DNA from: Ancistrus triradiatus
Taxonomy: Eukaryota; Chordata; Actinopteri; Siluriformes; Loricariidae
DNA length: 64,000 nucleotides
Assembly: GCA_025084515.1 (NCBI GenBank)
Contig: JAJAGP010000020.1
Location: 868,001 to 932,000, forward strand
Direction of reading: 5' to 3'
The notes beneath the pieces were generated by a model, which saw only the letters and a list, made by a program, of their open reading frames with translations, made no database searches and was not told where the DNA came from. Positions 21,736-33,117 of this stretch are shown in pieces (position 1 is the first letter of the stretch; every line of letters starts with the position of its first letter). Made by a program: the position numbers and the translations under genes.

Positions 21736-22260
21736 GTATTCAATTTTGTTACTTATTTATAACTCATACCTCTCTTTTCTTGAATAATAATGTTCCTGTT
21801 ACTTGTGTAATATGTGTCCTTTGGCATCAATAAAGGGCTATCTTATCTTACATAAAATCACTAACTAGATGGAGGTATCCATATACTTTTGCCAATATAG
21901 TGTATCATTCATTTTAACTTATACAGGAAAGCTAAGGTACAAGGGTGAGCTTTACTTATAGTTTAAAGCATTTAAAACGTTCCATCTTCAGCAACGTGAA
22001 CATTATTCTGAAGTGACTGTCTCTTTAGGGATCCATAAGCACTGAAGTGGGGTATGACAGTGGAGTTTTGTGTAGGCAATGAACAAACCATTTACATGTT
22101 TTATGGGAGAACCCTACAATAACCGTAAGAGTGGCAGCCACTCAATTAAACTATGTACACACCCTGGTCTTACTGTGTTTATAGACAACCACAACCTCCT
22201 CCGTTCAGCTGAGCCCGCAGCATGCCAAACCTAAAGAAACTAATTTCTCCATAAAGAGAA
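21736..22260. other. Unassigned AT-rich sequence
   Basis: No feature can be supported between the SINE-2 and the fold-back Tc1-A element. Confidence 0.4.
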
Positions 22261-22262
22261 TA

Positions 22263-23368
22263 CAACTCAAAATAATACCAACTGAATGTAACAGATTGGG
22301 ACGGTATGGAAAATGCAGATAAAAAGTATATGCAATGTTCCCAAGATATTTCATTTTTTTTCTGGTCAACTTTGTTAATAAACAGACATTCCTCAGGCCT
22401 GCAACACATTCCAAAAAAAGTTGGGACAGGGACAATTTAGGGCTAGTAATGAGGTAAAAATATCTACATAATGATGTGATTTCAAACCTGTGATGTTAAA
22501 AGGTGATTCTAATCATGATTCGGTACAAAAGCGATGTCCAAAAAGGCTGAGTCTGTGAGGCACAAAGATGACCAGAGGATCTCTAGTTTTCAACAAATGT
22601 GTAAGAAAATTACATGGCAAAATGAAATGGTTAAAACAATGTTCCTCAAAGAAGGTTTGAAAGGGATTTACATATTTCTTCCTCTAAAGTGCATAATATC
22701 ATTAAACAATTTGAGGATTCTGGAGGAATTGCAGTGCCTAAAGAGCGAGGGCACAAGCCTAAACTGAAGAGCTGTGATCTCTGATCCCTCTGATCAAGAG
22801 GGACTGCATCAAGAACCATCATTCATCAATAGCTGACATAACTACATGCGCAAGGGATTACTTTTATGAAATCTTTAACAAGCACATATACATTCACAAA
22901 TGCCACTTACAACATAGTATGCACTGTAGAAGGGGAAATATGTAAACCCCTTCTAGTCCTTCTTTGAGGAACATTGTTTTTAAACATTTCAATAATGTTC
23001 TTACACATTTGTTGATTAACTGGAGATCCTCTGGTCGTCTTTACTCCTCAAAGACTCAGCCTTTCGTGGATACTGCTTTTGTACCAAATCATGACTACAA
23101 TCACCTGTTGACATCACATCACTATTTTTTTTACCACATTACTAGCCCTAAATTGCCCTCTCATAAACATTTTTTGGAATGTGCAGGCCTGAAATAGAAG
23201 AATGGATGTTTATTAACAAATGAAATGAAGTTGACCAGAAAAAAGCACAAAATATCTTGGGTTCATACTGTCTGAAATGAAATAAAATTCAAAGAAAATA
23301 TAAGGAACTCTGCATATATTTTTAATTTGCATTTCCATACTGTCCCAACCTTTTCTGATTTAGAGTTG
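22263..23368. mobile_element. Fold-back (double 5'-half) Tc1-A element
   Basis: Both termini (CAACTCAAAATAATACC and CTGATTTAGAGTTG) and flanking TA dinucleotides are present. The left arm carries the N-terminal transposase region on plus (GGTACAAAAGCGATG to the ATGTTCCTCAAAGAAGG block), and the right arm carries the same region on minus (GAGGAACATTGTTTTTAAAC to GGTACAAAAG in reverse). The inverted arms exceed 400 bp and the catalytic domain is absent. It could only be mobilised by transposase from elsewhere. Confidence 0.75.
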
Positions 23369-23370
23369 TA

Positions 23371-24064
23371 CATTTAATGTCAAAGGTTTAGAATCCATTT
23401 TATAAAAAGTATGCTAACTGGAATGCTTACATTCAGCAGCTATTAAAACTATTACCTACATGGTCTTAATGAGTAAATAATCTTTAACTTAGCATTTCTT
23501 TAGGCAGATATGTCCCACTCAAAAGCTGCAGTGAAGCTTGGGTTTTAGTACTGATGTCATTTTAAGGAAGATTTCTGGTGATGGTATTTTAAACTTCACC
23601 CTTCACCAATGTCCTCATTCTCCTGTTTTCCCAAGGAGCAGGTCCTGTATATTGTAGATTACATTATAGCAGTTTATCTCAAAGTAGTCTATTTCTCTGT
23701 CCTATTTCCATCACTTTAGATAGGCTCTCAATGTTTATGAATATGAAAAATGTAATAAATGGTGAAATGGAGAGTAAAAATATGCCTGTCTGAAAATGAT
23801 GCTCTTCAGTCTGTTTTTATTGCACGTTGCAATTGCTTTTTAATGAATACAACAGATGGGCCGTTGATTTGGGTATATAGCCATTTTTCCATCCTCTGCC
23901 CCCGTGACATTCTGGTAAACAGAGTCTGTCCATAACTGGCTCGGCGTGAGAAAAAGTGACTGACAATCAGGCAAAGGCAATTTCCAAATTATCACTGTGG
24001 CTGTCTAGTATTGACCTTAGTGCATTTAAAAGCTATTAGGCTGGCATAAGACTCCATGCTTGAG
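23371..24064. other. Unassigned, probably unique sequence
   Basis: No repeat or coding signal is recognised. Confidence 0.4.
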
Positions 24065-24065
24065 T

Positions 24066-24195
24066 ATATATGCGGCAGTGCTTGATAGTTTGTGAAGCCT
24101 TAGGAATTTTCTGTTTATCTTTAGTAATGGTTTTACAAAACCTTCTCCAGCCTAATGAGCACCAGGGCCATCATCAGACCCACATGCCTCCAGTA
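24066..24195 (-). repeat. Tc1-B short degenerate fragment
   Basis: GCGGCAGTGCTTGATAGTTTGT resembles the Tc1-B terminus and TTTTACAAAACCTTCTCCAG the internal ATGGTTTTGTAACCTTTTCC region, joined by a large deletion. Confidence 0.5.
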
Positions 24196-24244
24196 TGATG
24201 GGGTAGAAAATCAATATTATCCTGGGTTGCTGAGTAGAACTACA

Positions 24245-24585
24245 GGGGTGTTGTAGTCAAGACCACTATAGCTGAGTCAAGACAAAGATGAGACACATCA
24301 AGACCGAATCAAGACCGAGATCGGGAGTGACCAAGACTGAAACAAGACCAGATTAATATTTTTTTTTCATCATACAAGAATAAACAGAAGAAAATGAGGA
24401 AAAAATTGAAATTCACTTTACATTCAATATCATTCATTATACACAATATATAATTTTTGTATTAAAAAATATTATTTTCCATCATATACTTTGTAAAGTA
24501 TAACATTAAATAGTACATATAATAATACATCATTACTATATTATAGTCTAACTAAGGCAATGTAACTTTTGAAAGTAAATGTTAC
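24245..24585 (+). mobile_element. hAT-like element X, partial copy (X3)
   Basis: TGTTGTAGTCAAGACCACTA and repeated CAAGACCGA motifs match the left end of the X copy at 60.3 kb. CATCATACAAGAATAAA and the AT-rich interior also align. Similarity stops near 24585, where another segment begins. Confidence 0.6.
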
Positions 24586-24589
24586 TGAT

Positions 24590-24765
24590 CCCCCTTTTTT
24601 AACAAAAAAATGTACATTTTAACATAGATTTGGACTGTTATTCCCACACTTGTGAAGGAAGAACACCTGACTTTTTGGGTAGGGGAAACACCATGACTAG
24701 AATGACACCAACAAATCTGAGAAAAATTATGAGCCACAAAGCCATCACTTTTTTATGTTAAAATA
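24590..24765 (+). repeat. Dispersed segment shared with 5.62-5.75 kb
   Basis: TGTGAAGGAAGAACACCTGA and GAGCCACAAAGCCATCA are the reverse complement of the 5.6-kb segment. The family is unidentified. Confidence 0.5.
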
Positions 24766-25035
24766 TAGGTTTAAAATATTAGGTTTAAAACATATACTTT
24801 CTATGGTTTTAAGAGTTTTTCAGCTTATCAAAGACAACAAAAACAAAAAAAGACTTTTTACTACTTTGGGTTGCTGGGAATTAAGCACCCCTAAAGGTGG
24901 GCTAGACACACCTTTGTCCTTAATACCTTATCTGTATTGGCCATGACCTCCCCTCTCTACCATGTACATCCTCATGTATCTCGTACAGCTCTCTGCTGAC
25001 TAATAGCATGTTTCTTCTACTGATAAATCCTTAAA
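24766..25035. other. Unassigned sequence
   Basis: AT-rich; no feature recognised. A 63-codon open frame has no domain. Confidence 0.35.
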
Positions 25036-25037
25036 TA

Positions 25038-26535
25038 CAGTGGTGCTGGAAAGTTTGTGAACCCTTTAGAATTTTTATATTTCTGAATAAATATGACCTA
25101 AATCATCATCAGATTTTCACACAAGTCCTAAAAGGAGATAAAGAGAACCCAGTTAAACAAATGAGACAAAAATATTATACTTGGTCATTTATTTATGGAG
25201 GAAAATGATCCAATATTACATATTAGTGAGTGGCAAAAGTATGTGAACCTCTGCTTTCAGTATCTGGTGTGACCCCCCTGTGCAGCAATAACTGCAACTA
25301 AATGCTTCCTGTAACTGTTGATCAGTCCTGCACACCGGCTTGGAGGAATTTTAGCCCATTCCTCTGTACAGAACAGCTTCAGCTCTGGGATGTTGGCGGG
25401 TTTCCTCACATTAACTGCTTCAGGTTCTTCCACAACATTTCCATTGGATTAAGGTCAGGACTTTGACTGGGCCATTCCAAAACATGAACTTTATTCTCCT
25501 TTCACCATTCTTTGGTAGAACAACTTGTGTGCTTAGGGTCGTTGTCTTGCTGCATGACCCACCTTCTCTTGAGATTCAGTTCATGGACAGATGTCCTGAC
25601 ATTTTCCTTTAGAATTCTCTGATATAATTTAGAAGTAATTGTTCCATCAATGATGGCAAGCTGTCCTGGACCAGATGCAGCAAAACAGGCCCAAACCATG
25701 ATACTACCACCACCATGTTTCAGAGATGGGATAAGATTCTTATGCTGGAATGCAGTGTTTTCCTTTCTCCAAACATAATGGGTTTTTTTTAACCAAAAAG
25801 TTCTGTTTTTGGTCTCATCCGCTCACAAAACATTCTTCCAGTAGCCTTCTGGCTTGTCCACGTAATCTTTAGCAAACTGCAAACGAGCAGCAATGTTCTT
25901 TTTGGAGAGCAGTGGCTTTCTCCTTGCAACCCTGCCATGCACACCATTGTTGTTCAGTGTTCTTCTGATGGTGGACTCATGAACATTAACATTAGTCAAT
26001 GTGAGAGATACCTTCAGTTGCTCAGAAGTTACCTTGTGGTTCTTTGTGACCTCACCAACTATTACACACCTTGCTCTTGGAGTGATCTTAATCGGTCGAC
26101 TACTCCTGGCGAGGGTGTAACAATGGTCTTGAATTTCCTCCATTTGTACACAATCTGTCTGACTGTGGATTGGTGGAGTCCAAACTTTTTAGAGATGGTT
26201 TTGTAACCTTTTCCAGCCTCATGAGCATCAACAACTCAGATGTGTCGTGAAGAGCAGACTTTGTAGATCCCTGTTCTTTAAAATAAAAGAGGGTGCCCAC
26301 TCACACCTGATTGTCATCCCATTGATTGAAAACACCTGACTCTACTCTCACCTTCAAATTAACTGCTAATCCTAGAGGCTCATATACTTTTGCCACTCAG
26401 TAATATGTAATATTGGATCATTTTTCTCAATAAATAAATGAGCAAGTATAATATTTTTGTTTTTCTCTTTATCTACTTTTAGGACTTGTGCGAAAATCTG
26501 ATGATGTTTTAGGTCATATGCTATAGCAGAAATTC
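25038..26535 (-). mobile_element. Tc1-B element, nearly full length
   Basis: It starts CAGTGGTGCTGGAAAGTTTG after TA at 25036-25037, contains the full terminal arm, the transposase on minus and most of the opposite arm (CTTGTGCGAAAATCTGATGA). The outermost ~45 bp of the far end are replaced beyond about 26527. It is the most complete member of the family here. Confidence 0.88.
25257..26243 (-). pseudogene. Tc1-B transposase pseudogene, almost complete
   Basis: Minus strand, order N to C: EKVTKPSLKSLDSTNPQSDR (first helix-turn-helix, shifted frame), RSSRPIKITPRARCVIVGEV and NVHESTIRRTLNNNGVHG (second DNA-binding domain, open at 25823-26143). Then come a stop in place of the Trp before ADE (first catalytic position), GGGSIMVWACFAASGPGQ, QQDNDPKHTSC (second aspartate), SPDLNPMEMLWKNLKQ (third acid) and a frameshifted C-terminus to the stop at 25257. 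The native ATG and the first ~20 codons are deleted near 26240. Clearly inactive. Confidence 0.85.
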
Positions 26536-28271
26536 AGATGAGAGTATGCATATTGGAGTTTGGTTGTATTTGATAACCATTAGGGAGCAGATTTTCTCTG
26601 GTTAGGAGATATCTATGAACTAATTCATACAACCTAGTATAGAGTTTCATTAAATTCAAATGACATTTGTATGCAGTTCCCAAAAATCAAACAGTCTGTG
26701 TTCTTTCTCTGATCGTTTCTTAGAAACTATATAACTAACCAACTGACCATCTGAAAGATACAACACAGACCTCAGGCACCATACATATGTTACATTTCCT
26801 CTACATCTGGGTTTTATGTTCACAAGGTTAACAGTGCTTTTCTCCGCCTCCTCCTCTTCCATGTCAGCTGACTGAGGTGTGTTGATGAGCAGATCTGATT
26901 ACTCTGGGCAGGAGATGGAAGATGGAGATGAAAATTGAGCATCCCAGAGGAGTCTCTAAAGCGCTACAAATCAATACTGCTTCTCTCAAAACTCCCTTCA
27001 TGACTACTAATGATGTCTCCATGTGGACTGATACTGAGTAAATAAGGGTATTTAAAGTGTACCACACAAGCTATGATTGATTCTGAGGCAATTTGTTTTT
27101 TGTACTGTCAGTAGTGGGTGGAGTAGCCAAAAAGCTCAGTTGAATAAAAAATACTGTTTAAAATAATATATGGAAAAACAGCTCATCCACGTCTGTTCTT
27201 GAATAAGGTGTCCAGTGAAAAAAATAAGTTGATAAGTGTAATGTGGGGGCACCCCTTGTCTGGTCATGTGATGACCACTGATGAGCACTGAGACTCAGGA
27301 ACCTGCCCCTGAAAAAAACTGGAAGCTATTTACCATTGTGTAGCACTGTTTCCGTTTGTTGTGTTTATTCCACTGTTGCGTTATATTCGCTGGGTCTCAC
27401 CTCCAGTCGCCCTGTGATAAGAAAGCACGCACCCTTGTGATTATGTCTATCTCTCTTGCTTCTCTGTACCTTGATTGTACAGAGACTCTGCCAGAAAAAT
27501 CACCAGATTCATATCCCAGAGGAAAAAGATTTATGATGAATTTACACAGGAAAGTTCTACTCGTCATAGAATATAAAAGCGTGCACTGATCGTGCCTAAT
27601 CCTATATTCCTGTATGACAGGCTCAACCATTAAAGCTTCTTTCTGATGCATGCATTATTCCTGCCGCGGGTACATAGGAAAGTGTATTAGCCGAGCCGGT
27701 TGGAGATTGGAGGCAACATAATGATTATCCAGTCCTAGAGACAGACACAGATGTAGAACTCCTCTGTGACTTGTGAGTGCCTTGATTCCCCCAAGGCTCT
27801 TCTGATTATGGCTTACTCTCCCGCCTCAACACATTGTGAAGCTCGCTGTGTTGGCCGAGTGGATGGACTGATGAGGAATTGGCTGCAAATTGACAGTGGA
27901 GGAGTCTGCAGAGGGCTGAAGACTCCATGTTGCTTTTTGAATGAGTGTCATGCAGTAGTAGACTTGCAAGGCTGCTGAGAATGTGATTTCTCATTTAAGA
28001 TTTATGGTCGCAGCAAGCACGCTCACTAATAAGCATCGCAAACTGGTGGAGCATCTTGACAGGGCTGTCTACACATGGTGTGAATACTTTGAGTGGAGAC
28101 TTGCATTATCTTACATTATCCTACAGTTGGCCAAAATCATTAACACAAAGCTTATTTTATAATAAAGTGATGAAAATCTCATGTCATTTAGTGAGTAATG
28201 GATTGAAAGTGAAAAGTAACAGCAAAACTCTTACTCTGACTAGATTCATTAGTTTCATTCTTATATTTATC
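26536..28271. other. Unassigned, probably host unique sequence
   Basis: No repeat is recognised in 1.7 kb. Short frames on both strands (for example minus 26656-26862, plus 27356-27589, plus 27766-27978) lack recognisable domains or matching splice sites, and I do not call them genes. Confidence 0.35.
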
Positions 28272-28494
28272 ATCTAAGCCAACCAAGAAGGAAGAGTCCC
28301 TTTTTGAGTCTTGGTCCTCCTATCGTTTCTTCGTTATACCGTTTAGGAAGTTTTTCCTTGCCACTGTCACCCTAGGCTTGCTCGATTTGGGATTGGCCTT
28401 TGATATTAGATTATAATGTAAAATTATAAAGCTGCTTTGAGACAATACTGCATTGTAAACAGCGCCATATAAATACATATGACTTGACTTTATT
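28272..28494 (+). mobile_element. L2 LINE 3' end
   Basis: CATCTAAGCCAACCAAGAAG, GAGTCTTGGTCCTCC, AGTTTTTCCTTGCCACTGTC, CTAGGCTTGCTCGATTTGGG and the terminal GACAATACTGCATTGTAAAC, ATATAAATACATATGACTTG match the plus-strand L2 tails at 40.2 and 55.5 kb. Confidence 0.8.
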
Positions 28495-28594
28495 GTTTCA
28501 GTACATCTTTTCCTTTCAGTTGGCTGTCATTAGCTAATCTTTTTAGAACAAGAATATAGCACTGTAGATGTAAAAGATGAACACGAAAAACATG

Positions 28595-28715
28595 ATGAAC
28601 ACAGCGGATATCTTCACTAGAGCTATTTGTCAGTGAAGAGCTACTGGATCACTGTGTACTGAATCATGAATCATGAATCGTGAATCAAGTTTCAGCTGGA
28701 ACGATTTGTGGGGTC
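28595..28715 (-). repeat. Fragment related to the 39.2-kb pogo-like element
   Basis: In reverse it reads AAACTTGATTCACGATTCAT and GATTCAGTACACAGTGATCC, nearly the same as 39311-39352. Only the subterminal part survives. Confidence 0.5.
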
Positions 28716-28854
28716 CACTCATGCATGTCTAAGCAACTGCACCAAGTACGGAGCTCTGGACTCTAACGTCAGTGTGTTCATTGGTAACATAAAACTGACA
28801 TAACCATGCAATAAACCTACCCAAACTTAGTTTTTTACCCTTTGTAGACGCGCA

Positions 28855-29000
28855 CCTTCCCCTAGTGTGTCTAGACTTGCCCCGCTCCACTTACACATGC
28901 TGTCAAGGGTTGATCCTGCCTTGTGCCCTGTTCCGCTGGCTGGGCACCAGCTTCCCGCCGCCCTGACCAGGATTAAGCAGATAAGAAAATGAATGACTTA
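28855..29000 (+). repeat. SINE-2 3' part
   Basis: TTGATCCTGCCTTGTGCCCT, GCTGGGCACCAGCTTCCCGC, CCCTGACCAGGATTAAGCAG and ATAAGAAAATGAATGA form the SINE-2 3' half. The tRNA-like head is missing. Confidence 0.7.
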
Positions 29001-29177
29001 ATTATGATCATAGTCTCCTTAACTCCATATAAGACCACTTCCATAAAGGGTATTTCTATGTACACACATAAACATTTGAATTACCGATAAACCAGGTATT
29101 GATGTTGCTCAAGGTTTGTCTATTTCATCTATAATAAACAGTGTTACACTGATATACAATGTATAGACATCATGATT

Positions 29178-29835
29178 ATGGGTGTGGGTGGCACACTGCC
29201 ACAATGCTTAGTGCTGTCACCTTAAAATCTCCAGAGACCCGAGGTCGAATCCTGGCCTGTCTGCAGCCTCGGTGTTGTCTGCATGTTCTTTTCATGTCTG
29301 TATGGGCATCTTCTGGGTATTCCACTTTCTTCCCACAGTCCAAATATGTGTTCATTGAACTTGCTTCTCTAGTGGTTTCCAAACCTTTTTCTGCAGTGCT
29401 CCCTTTTTGTAGATAACAATATTTGAGTGCTTCCACACCGACGCACACGTACACATCTTTTGTTTCCAAACTCCACTGGAATTTATTTTATACAGTGTAT
29501 TTCCTATCAAACTGCAACTTCTTGCTGAGCAAAATAAAGTGACAAATCACATTTACAGTACAATTATTACATGGTATTCATTATGTATCTTCAATTTTTC
29601 TGTCTGAAATTTTTCTGGCTCAAACATACTTCATTCATTTGCCTTGCTGCACCCCCTGTAGTAACTCCCCCAATTTGGGAACCACTGTTACAGTCCTAGT
29701 GAGTGTGTGTGTCCTGAGATGGACTGGAGCCCAGTCCAGTGTTGGTTCCCATCTTGTACACTGTGCTGCCATTCCCCATGACTTGAATTGGATTAAGCAG
29801 GTATAGATGTTTGTATGTTTATTTCTCATTGCATA
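29178..29835 (+). repeat. SINE-2 split by a hAT-like MITE
   Basis: The left part (29178-29369) has GTGGGTGGCACACTGCCACA, a degenerate B box GGTCGAATCCTGG, and CACAGTCCAAATATGTGTTC. The right part (29688-29835) has AGTGAGTGTGTGTGTCCTGA, GATGGACTGGAGCCCAGTCC and GGATTAAGCAGGTATAGATG. A 318-bp insert interrupts it. Confidence 0.7.
29370..29687. mobile_element. hAT-like MITE (CAGTGGTTCCCAA ends)
   Basis: It begins TAGTGGTTTCCAAACCTTTT and ends AATTTGGGAACCACTG, an inverted pair typical of hAT MITEs. It is 318 bp, non-coding and lies within a SINE-2. An 8-bp target duplication is not evident, perhaps because of divergence. Confidence 0.6.
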
Positions 29836-29869
29836 AGCATGAATGGCTTTTCATGACAGGATCATGGTT

Positions 29870-30058
29870 ACATTGATGGTTACTAGTTAGACACATTCAT
29901 AATGGGCCAAGTTCGAGTGACCAATGAATCTAACACGTCTTTGGAATGTGGAAGGATATAAAAGTACCCGGAATAAACTCACGCAGACACATGTAGGACA
30001 TGGCAACTCCACACGGGTGGAGTCTAAAGTCAGAATCGACCAGGGTCTGGTTCTCACC
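29870..30058 (-). repeat. SINE-2 copy, minus orientation
   Basis: CTTTGGAATGTGGAAGGATA, AGTACCCGGAATAAACTCAC, GCAGACACATGTAGGACATG and GCAACTCCACACGGGTGGAG are the reverse complement of the SINE-2 body (TCCACAGTCC..., GTGTGGAGTTTGC). It abuts another copy head to head. Confidence 0.65.
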
Positions 30059-30320
30059 TCCAGTTACTCTTCTGTGTGAAGTTTGGCATGTTCATTGCAC
30101 ATCTACAGTAGTTTTCATCCGGGTTCTCCAGCTGGCCCCACCTTCAAAAAACACGCCAGTGTGTTTATTGTCTATAAGAAAGTGCCTATGTAAATTGAGT
30201 GAGAGAGAGTGTGAGTGAGTGTGTGATGCTCTGCAAGGTATTCTTTCCAGGATATGTTTCTACAACAGGTTCCTACCCTGATTAGGCTGAAGCGGTTATG
30301 ATGGAAAAAGAATAAGCTTT
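30059..30320 (+). repeat. SINE-2 copy, plus orientation
   Basis: GTGTGAAGTTTGGCATGTTC, CATCCGGGTTCTCCAGC, AAATTGAGTGAGAGAGAG, TGTGATGCTCTGCAAGGTAT and CCCTGATTAGGCTGAAGCGG follow the SINE-2 order. It is adjacent to the minus copy, making an imperfect inverted repeat of about 450 bp. Confidence 0.6.
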
Positions 30321-30734
30321 CCTTTGACACCATTACCAGCATAATCTTTGTATGGAGTTTCGTAGGCTGTGATTATGGAAGATACGTTTTGACCCTTGAA
30401 GGTGATGAACACCACCACAGTTAATGTTGGTGACAGCGCTGAGCCTCAGAGCTGCCCCTCTTCAGCCCAGTGGCACAGCGCAATCTCAGCAATGGGAAAT
30501 GGGCCTCATGCATATGAATGAGAAAAAACCTGTGGGGTTGCGAGGTGTGACCTATCTGGTGGAATCATTAGTAATAATGACATGCTGCAGTGGAGAGATC
30601 ACCAGAGAGGCACTATTACACTCACAGTGCACCTTCACACGGGTCACAATGTTTCTGTCTGTCCTTGCTTCCAGAGGTTGAGGGGAAAGTACTTAGAAAG
30701 ATAATTATCTACATGAATGTGTTTATACAAATTA
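30321..30734. other. Unassigned sequence
   Basis: No repeat recognised. The 85-codon frame at 30424-30681 has no domain signal. Confidence 0.35.
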
Positions 30735-30880
30735 CAACCCCTAATCAGAAACAGTTGGGATGGTATAGAAAATGCAAATGTATAAAAATCACATTGTTTC
30801 TTACATGTCCAAAGTAAATGTAAGGAACACTGCATATATTTTTATGTGCATTTTCCACACTGTCCCAACTTTTTCTGACA
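30735..30880 (+). mobile_element. Tc1-A-derived MITE, 145 bp
   Basis: CAACCCCTAATCAGAAACAG on the left and CACTGTCCCAACTTTTTCTG on the right are the outer parts of the Tc1-A TIRs joined with almost nothing between. The extreme right terminus is diverged. Confidence 0.7.
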
Positions 30881-30913
30881 AATCACTTGATATACAATAT
30901 CTTCAGAGATGTA

Positions 30914-31607
30914 CAGTGGTGTGAAAGAGTGTTTGCCCCCTTTCTGATTTCCTACTTTTTTGCATGTTTGTCTCACTTAAGTGTTTCGGAACATCAAACC
31001 AATTTAAATGTTAGTCAAAGACAACACAAGTAAACACAAAATGCAGTTCTTAAATGAAGGTGTTTATTATTAAGGGAGAAAAAAATCCAAACCTACATGG
31101 CCCTATGTGAAAAAGTGATTGCCCCCTAAACCTAATAACTGGTTGGGCCACCCTTAGCAGCAACAACTGCAACCAAGCGTTTGTGATAACTTGCAGTGAG
31201 TCTTTTGCAGCGTTGTGGAGGAATTTTGGCCACTCATCTTTACAGAATTGTTGTAATTCAGCCACATTGAAGGTTTTCAAGCATGAACGGCCTTTTTAAG
31301 GTCATGCCACAGCATCTCAATAGAATTTAGGTGAGGTCTTTGACAAGGCCACTCCAAAGTCTCCATTTTGTTTTTCTTCAGCCATTCAGAGGTGGACTTG
31401 CTGGTGTGTTTTGGATCATTGTCCTGCTGCAGAACCCAAGTTCAGCTTGAGGTCATGAACAGATGGCCTGACATTCTCCTTCAGGATTTTTTGGTAGACA
31501 GCAGAATTCATAGTTCCATTTATCACAGCAAGTCTTCCAGGTCCTGAAGCAGCAAAACAGCCCCAGACCATCACACTACCACCACCATATTTTACACTTG
31601 CAATGAC
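30914..31607 (-). mobile_element. Tc1-C element, truncated
   Basis: It begins CAGTGGTGTGAAAGAGTGTT after TA, with arm text TTAAGTGTTTCGGAACATCA. The transposase lies on minus: GGGSVMVWGCFAASGPGRLA, NVRPSVHDLKLN, then a frameshift, and a C-terminal VAELQQFCKDEWPKFLHNAA. The N-terminal half and left arm are absent; a 24-bp satellite replaces them from about 31600. Confidence 0.75.
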
Positions 31608-31975
31608 ATTGTAATATGCACTTGTAATTACTTTATAATAAACACCTGTAATAATATAGTAATAAACAATTGTAATAAAAATATAATAAACAATTGTAAT
31701 AACATTGTAAAAAACACTTGTAATTACATTGTAATAAGCACATGTAATAATATTGTAATAAACATTTGTAATACCAAACATTTGAAATTGCATTGTAATA
31801 TGCACTTGTAATAACAGTAAGAAAGACAGCATAAAATTGTAATAAACATGTACAATTAAATTGTTATAGACATTTGTATACAGAACAGTTGTAATAAATA
31901 TTTGCAATAACATTGCAATAGACATTTTGCAATAGACACGGTAATAAGGGGGTAATAATATGGTAATATGGTAAC
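31605..31975. repeat. Degenerate 24-bp satellite
   Basis: About 14 imperfect units resembling AATAAACATTTGTAATAACA plus TTGT. The unit is a multiple of three and lacks stops on the minus strand in one frame, giving a long tyrosine/valine-rich open frame (period 8 residues, YYNVIT-like) fused to the Tc1-C transposase fragment. This 191-codon frame (31416-31991) is an artefact of the repeat. Confidence 0.8.
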
Positions 31976-32142
31976 ATATTGTAATTATCAATAAATTGAA
32001 ATGTAAATATGCTAGTTGTTATGAAATCATAAAGCAATAATGGTAGAGATACAAGACAGTCATAAAATGGTAAAATTATGGTACCAAGGTGAGATGGTAC
32101 CAACTACTTACCTAAAAAATTGGTAACTTACCTAAAAAATTG

Positions 32143-32342
32143 GGACTGTGGTAGCCTAGTGGTTAAGGTACTGGACTCTGGAATAGAAGGTCCAGGGTTT
32201 AAATCCCACCTCTGCCAAGCTGCCACTGTTGGGTCCTTGAGCAAGGCCCTTAACCCACAATTGCTTGGATTGTAAGACTGTACCAATTGTAAGTCGCTCT
32301 GGATAAGGGCGTCTGCTAAATGCTGTACATGTAAATGTAAAA
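32143..32342 (+). repeat. SINE-1, full length
   Basis: GTGGTAGCCTAGTGGTTAAG, GGGTTTAAATCCCACC (B box), the body CCAAGCTGCCACTGTTGGGT, and tail TCGCTCTGGATAAGGGCGTC, TGTACATGTAAATG. About 10 bp upstream, TTACCTAAAAAATTGG is repeated in tandem. Confidence 0.9.
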
Positions 32343-33117
32343 TTAGTTCTTAATAAGTCAGTGACTAGAACTCAAGAAAACCTATCCTAAAGTTCGTGCA
32401 GAGGGCGTAAACAATCAATGATGCAATCAGTAACACAGTATTCTGTCTCATTAACCAGTCTTAAGGTTCTTAAGGTCTTAATAATTCGGTTGCCATATAT
32501 TCTGTGCATCCCTAGCTATGGTATGCTAAAGCTCACAAATACTGGAATGAAGATCAGTAGAAAAGAGTATTATGGAGTAACGGATCCAAGTTTGATATTT
32601 TTTTGTTCCAATCGTCAACAATATGTTATATATATGCTCATTATACACTTAACATTGTAAAACAACAAATCTAATGGTGGTCTAAGACTTTTGTACTGTA
32701 CTTACACCTATCACACATGTCAAAGTACCTGTCACTTTATTTGAAAAAACCTACCTGGTACAGTAACTAGCCAATTTTCCCTGAGTGTAGACACAAAGGG
32801 GACGTACCTAAAAAGGCTACTGCGTTTTTGTATTCAATCTCCACTAACCAGAGATTACTTGAGGAATGCATATAAGCACAACCATGATGCTGATTACAAT
32901 GACACTTCATTCACATCATAGCATGTGTATGGTGTCAAGCACAGCAGCATTGTTTGTAGTCAACCTACAAAATGTACTAACAATGTAGGCATATCAAGAA
33001 CGTAAGCTAGTAGGAGTGCACATTCTTCCTCTTTTGCCAGTTCCATTAAGAACAGACCACCAGCCAAGAAAAATCTGTACTGCAGTAGTTCAGTAAATTT
33101 CAGCAAACAAATAAGCA
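32343..33117. other. Unassigned sequence
   Basis: No feature can be supported in this AT-rich interval. An 80-codon frame at 32418 has no recognisable domain. Confidence 0.4.

Noticed and set aside
31595..31975. Possible CRISPR-like array because of regular spacing
   Set aside because: Units are imperfect, contiguous 24-bp repeats without unique spacers, in a eukaryotic context: a satellite.
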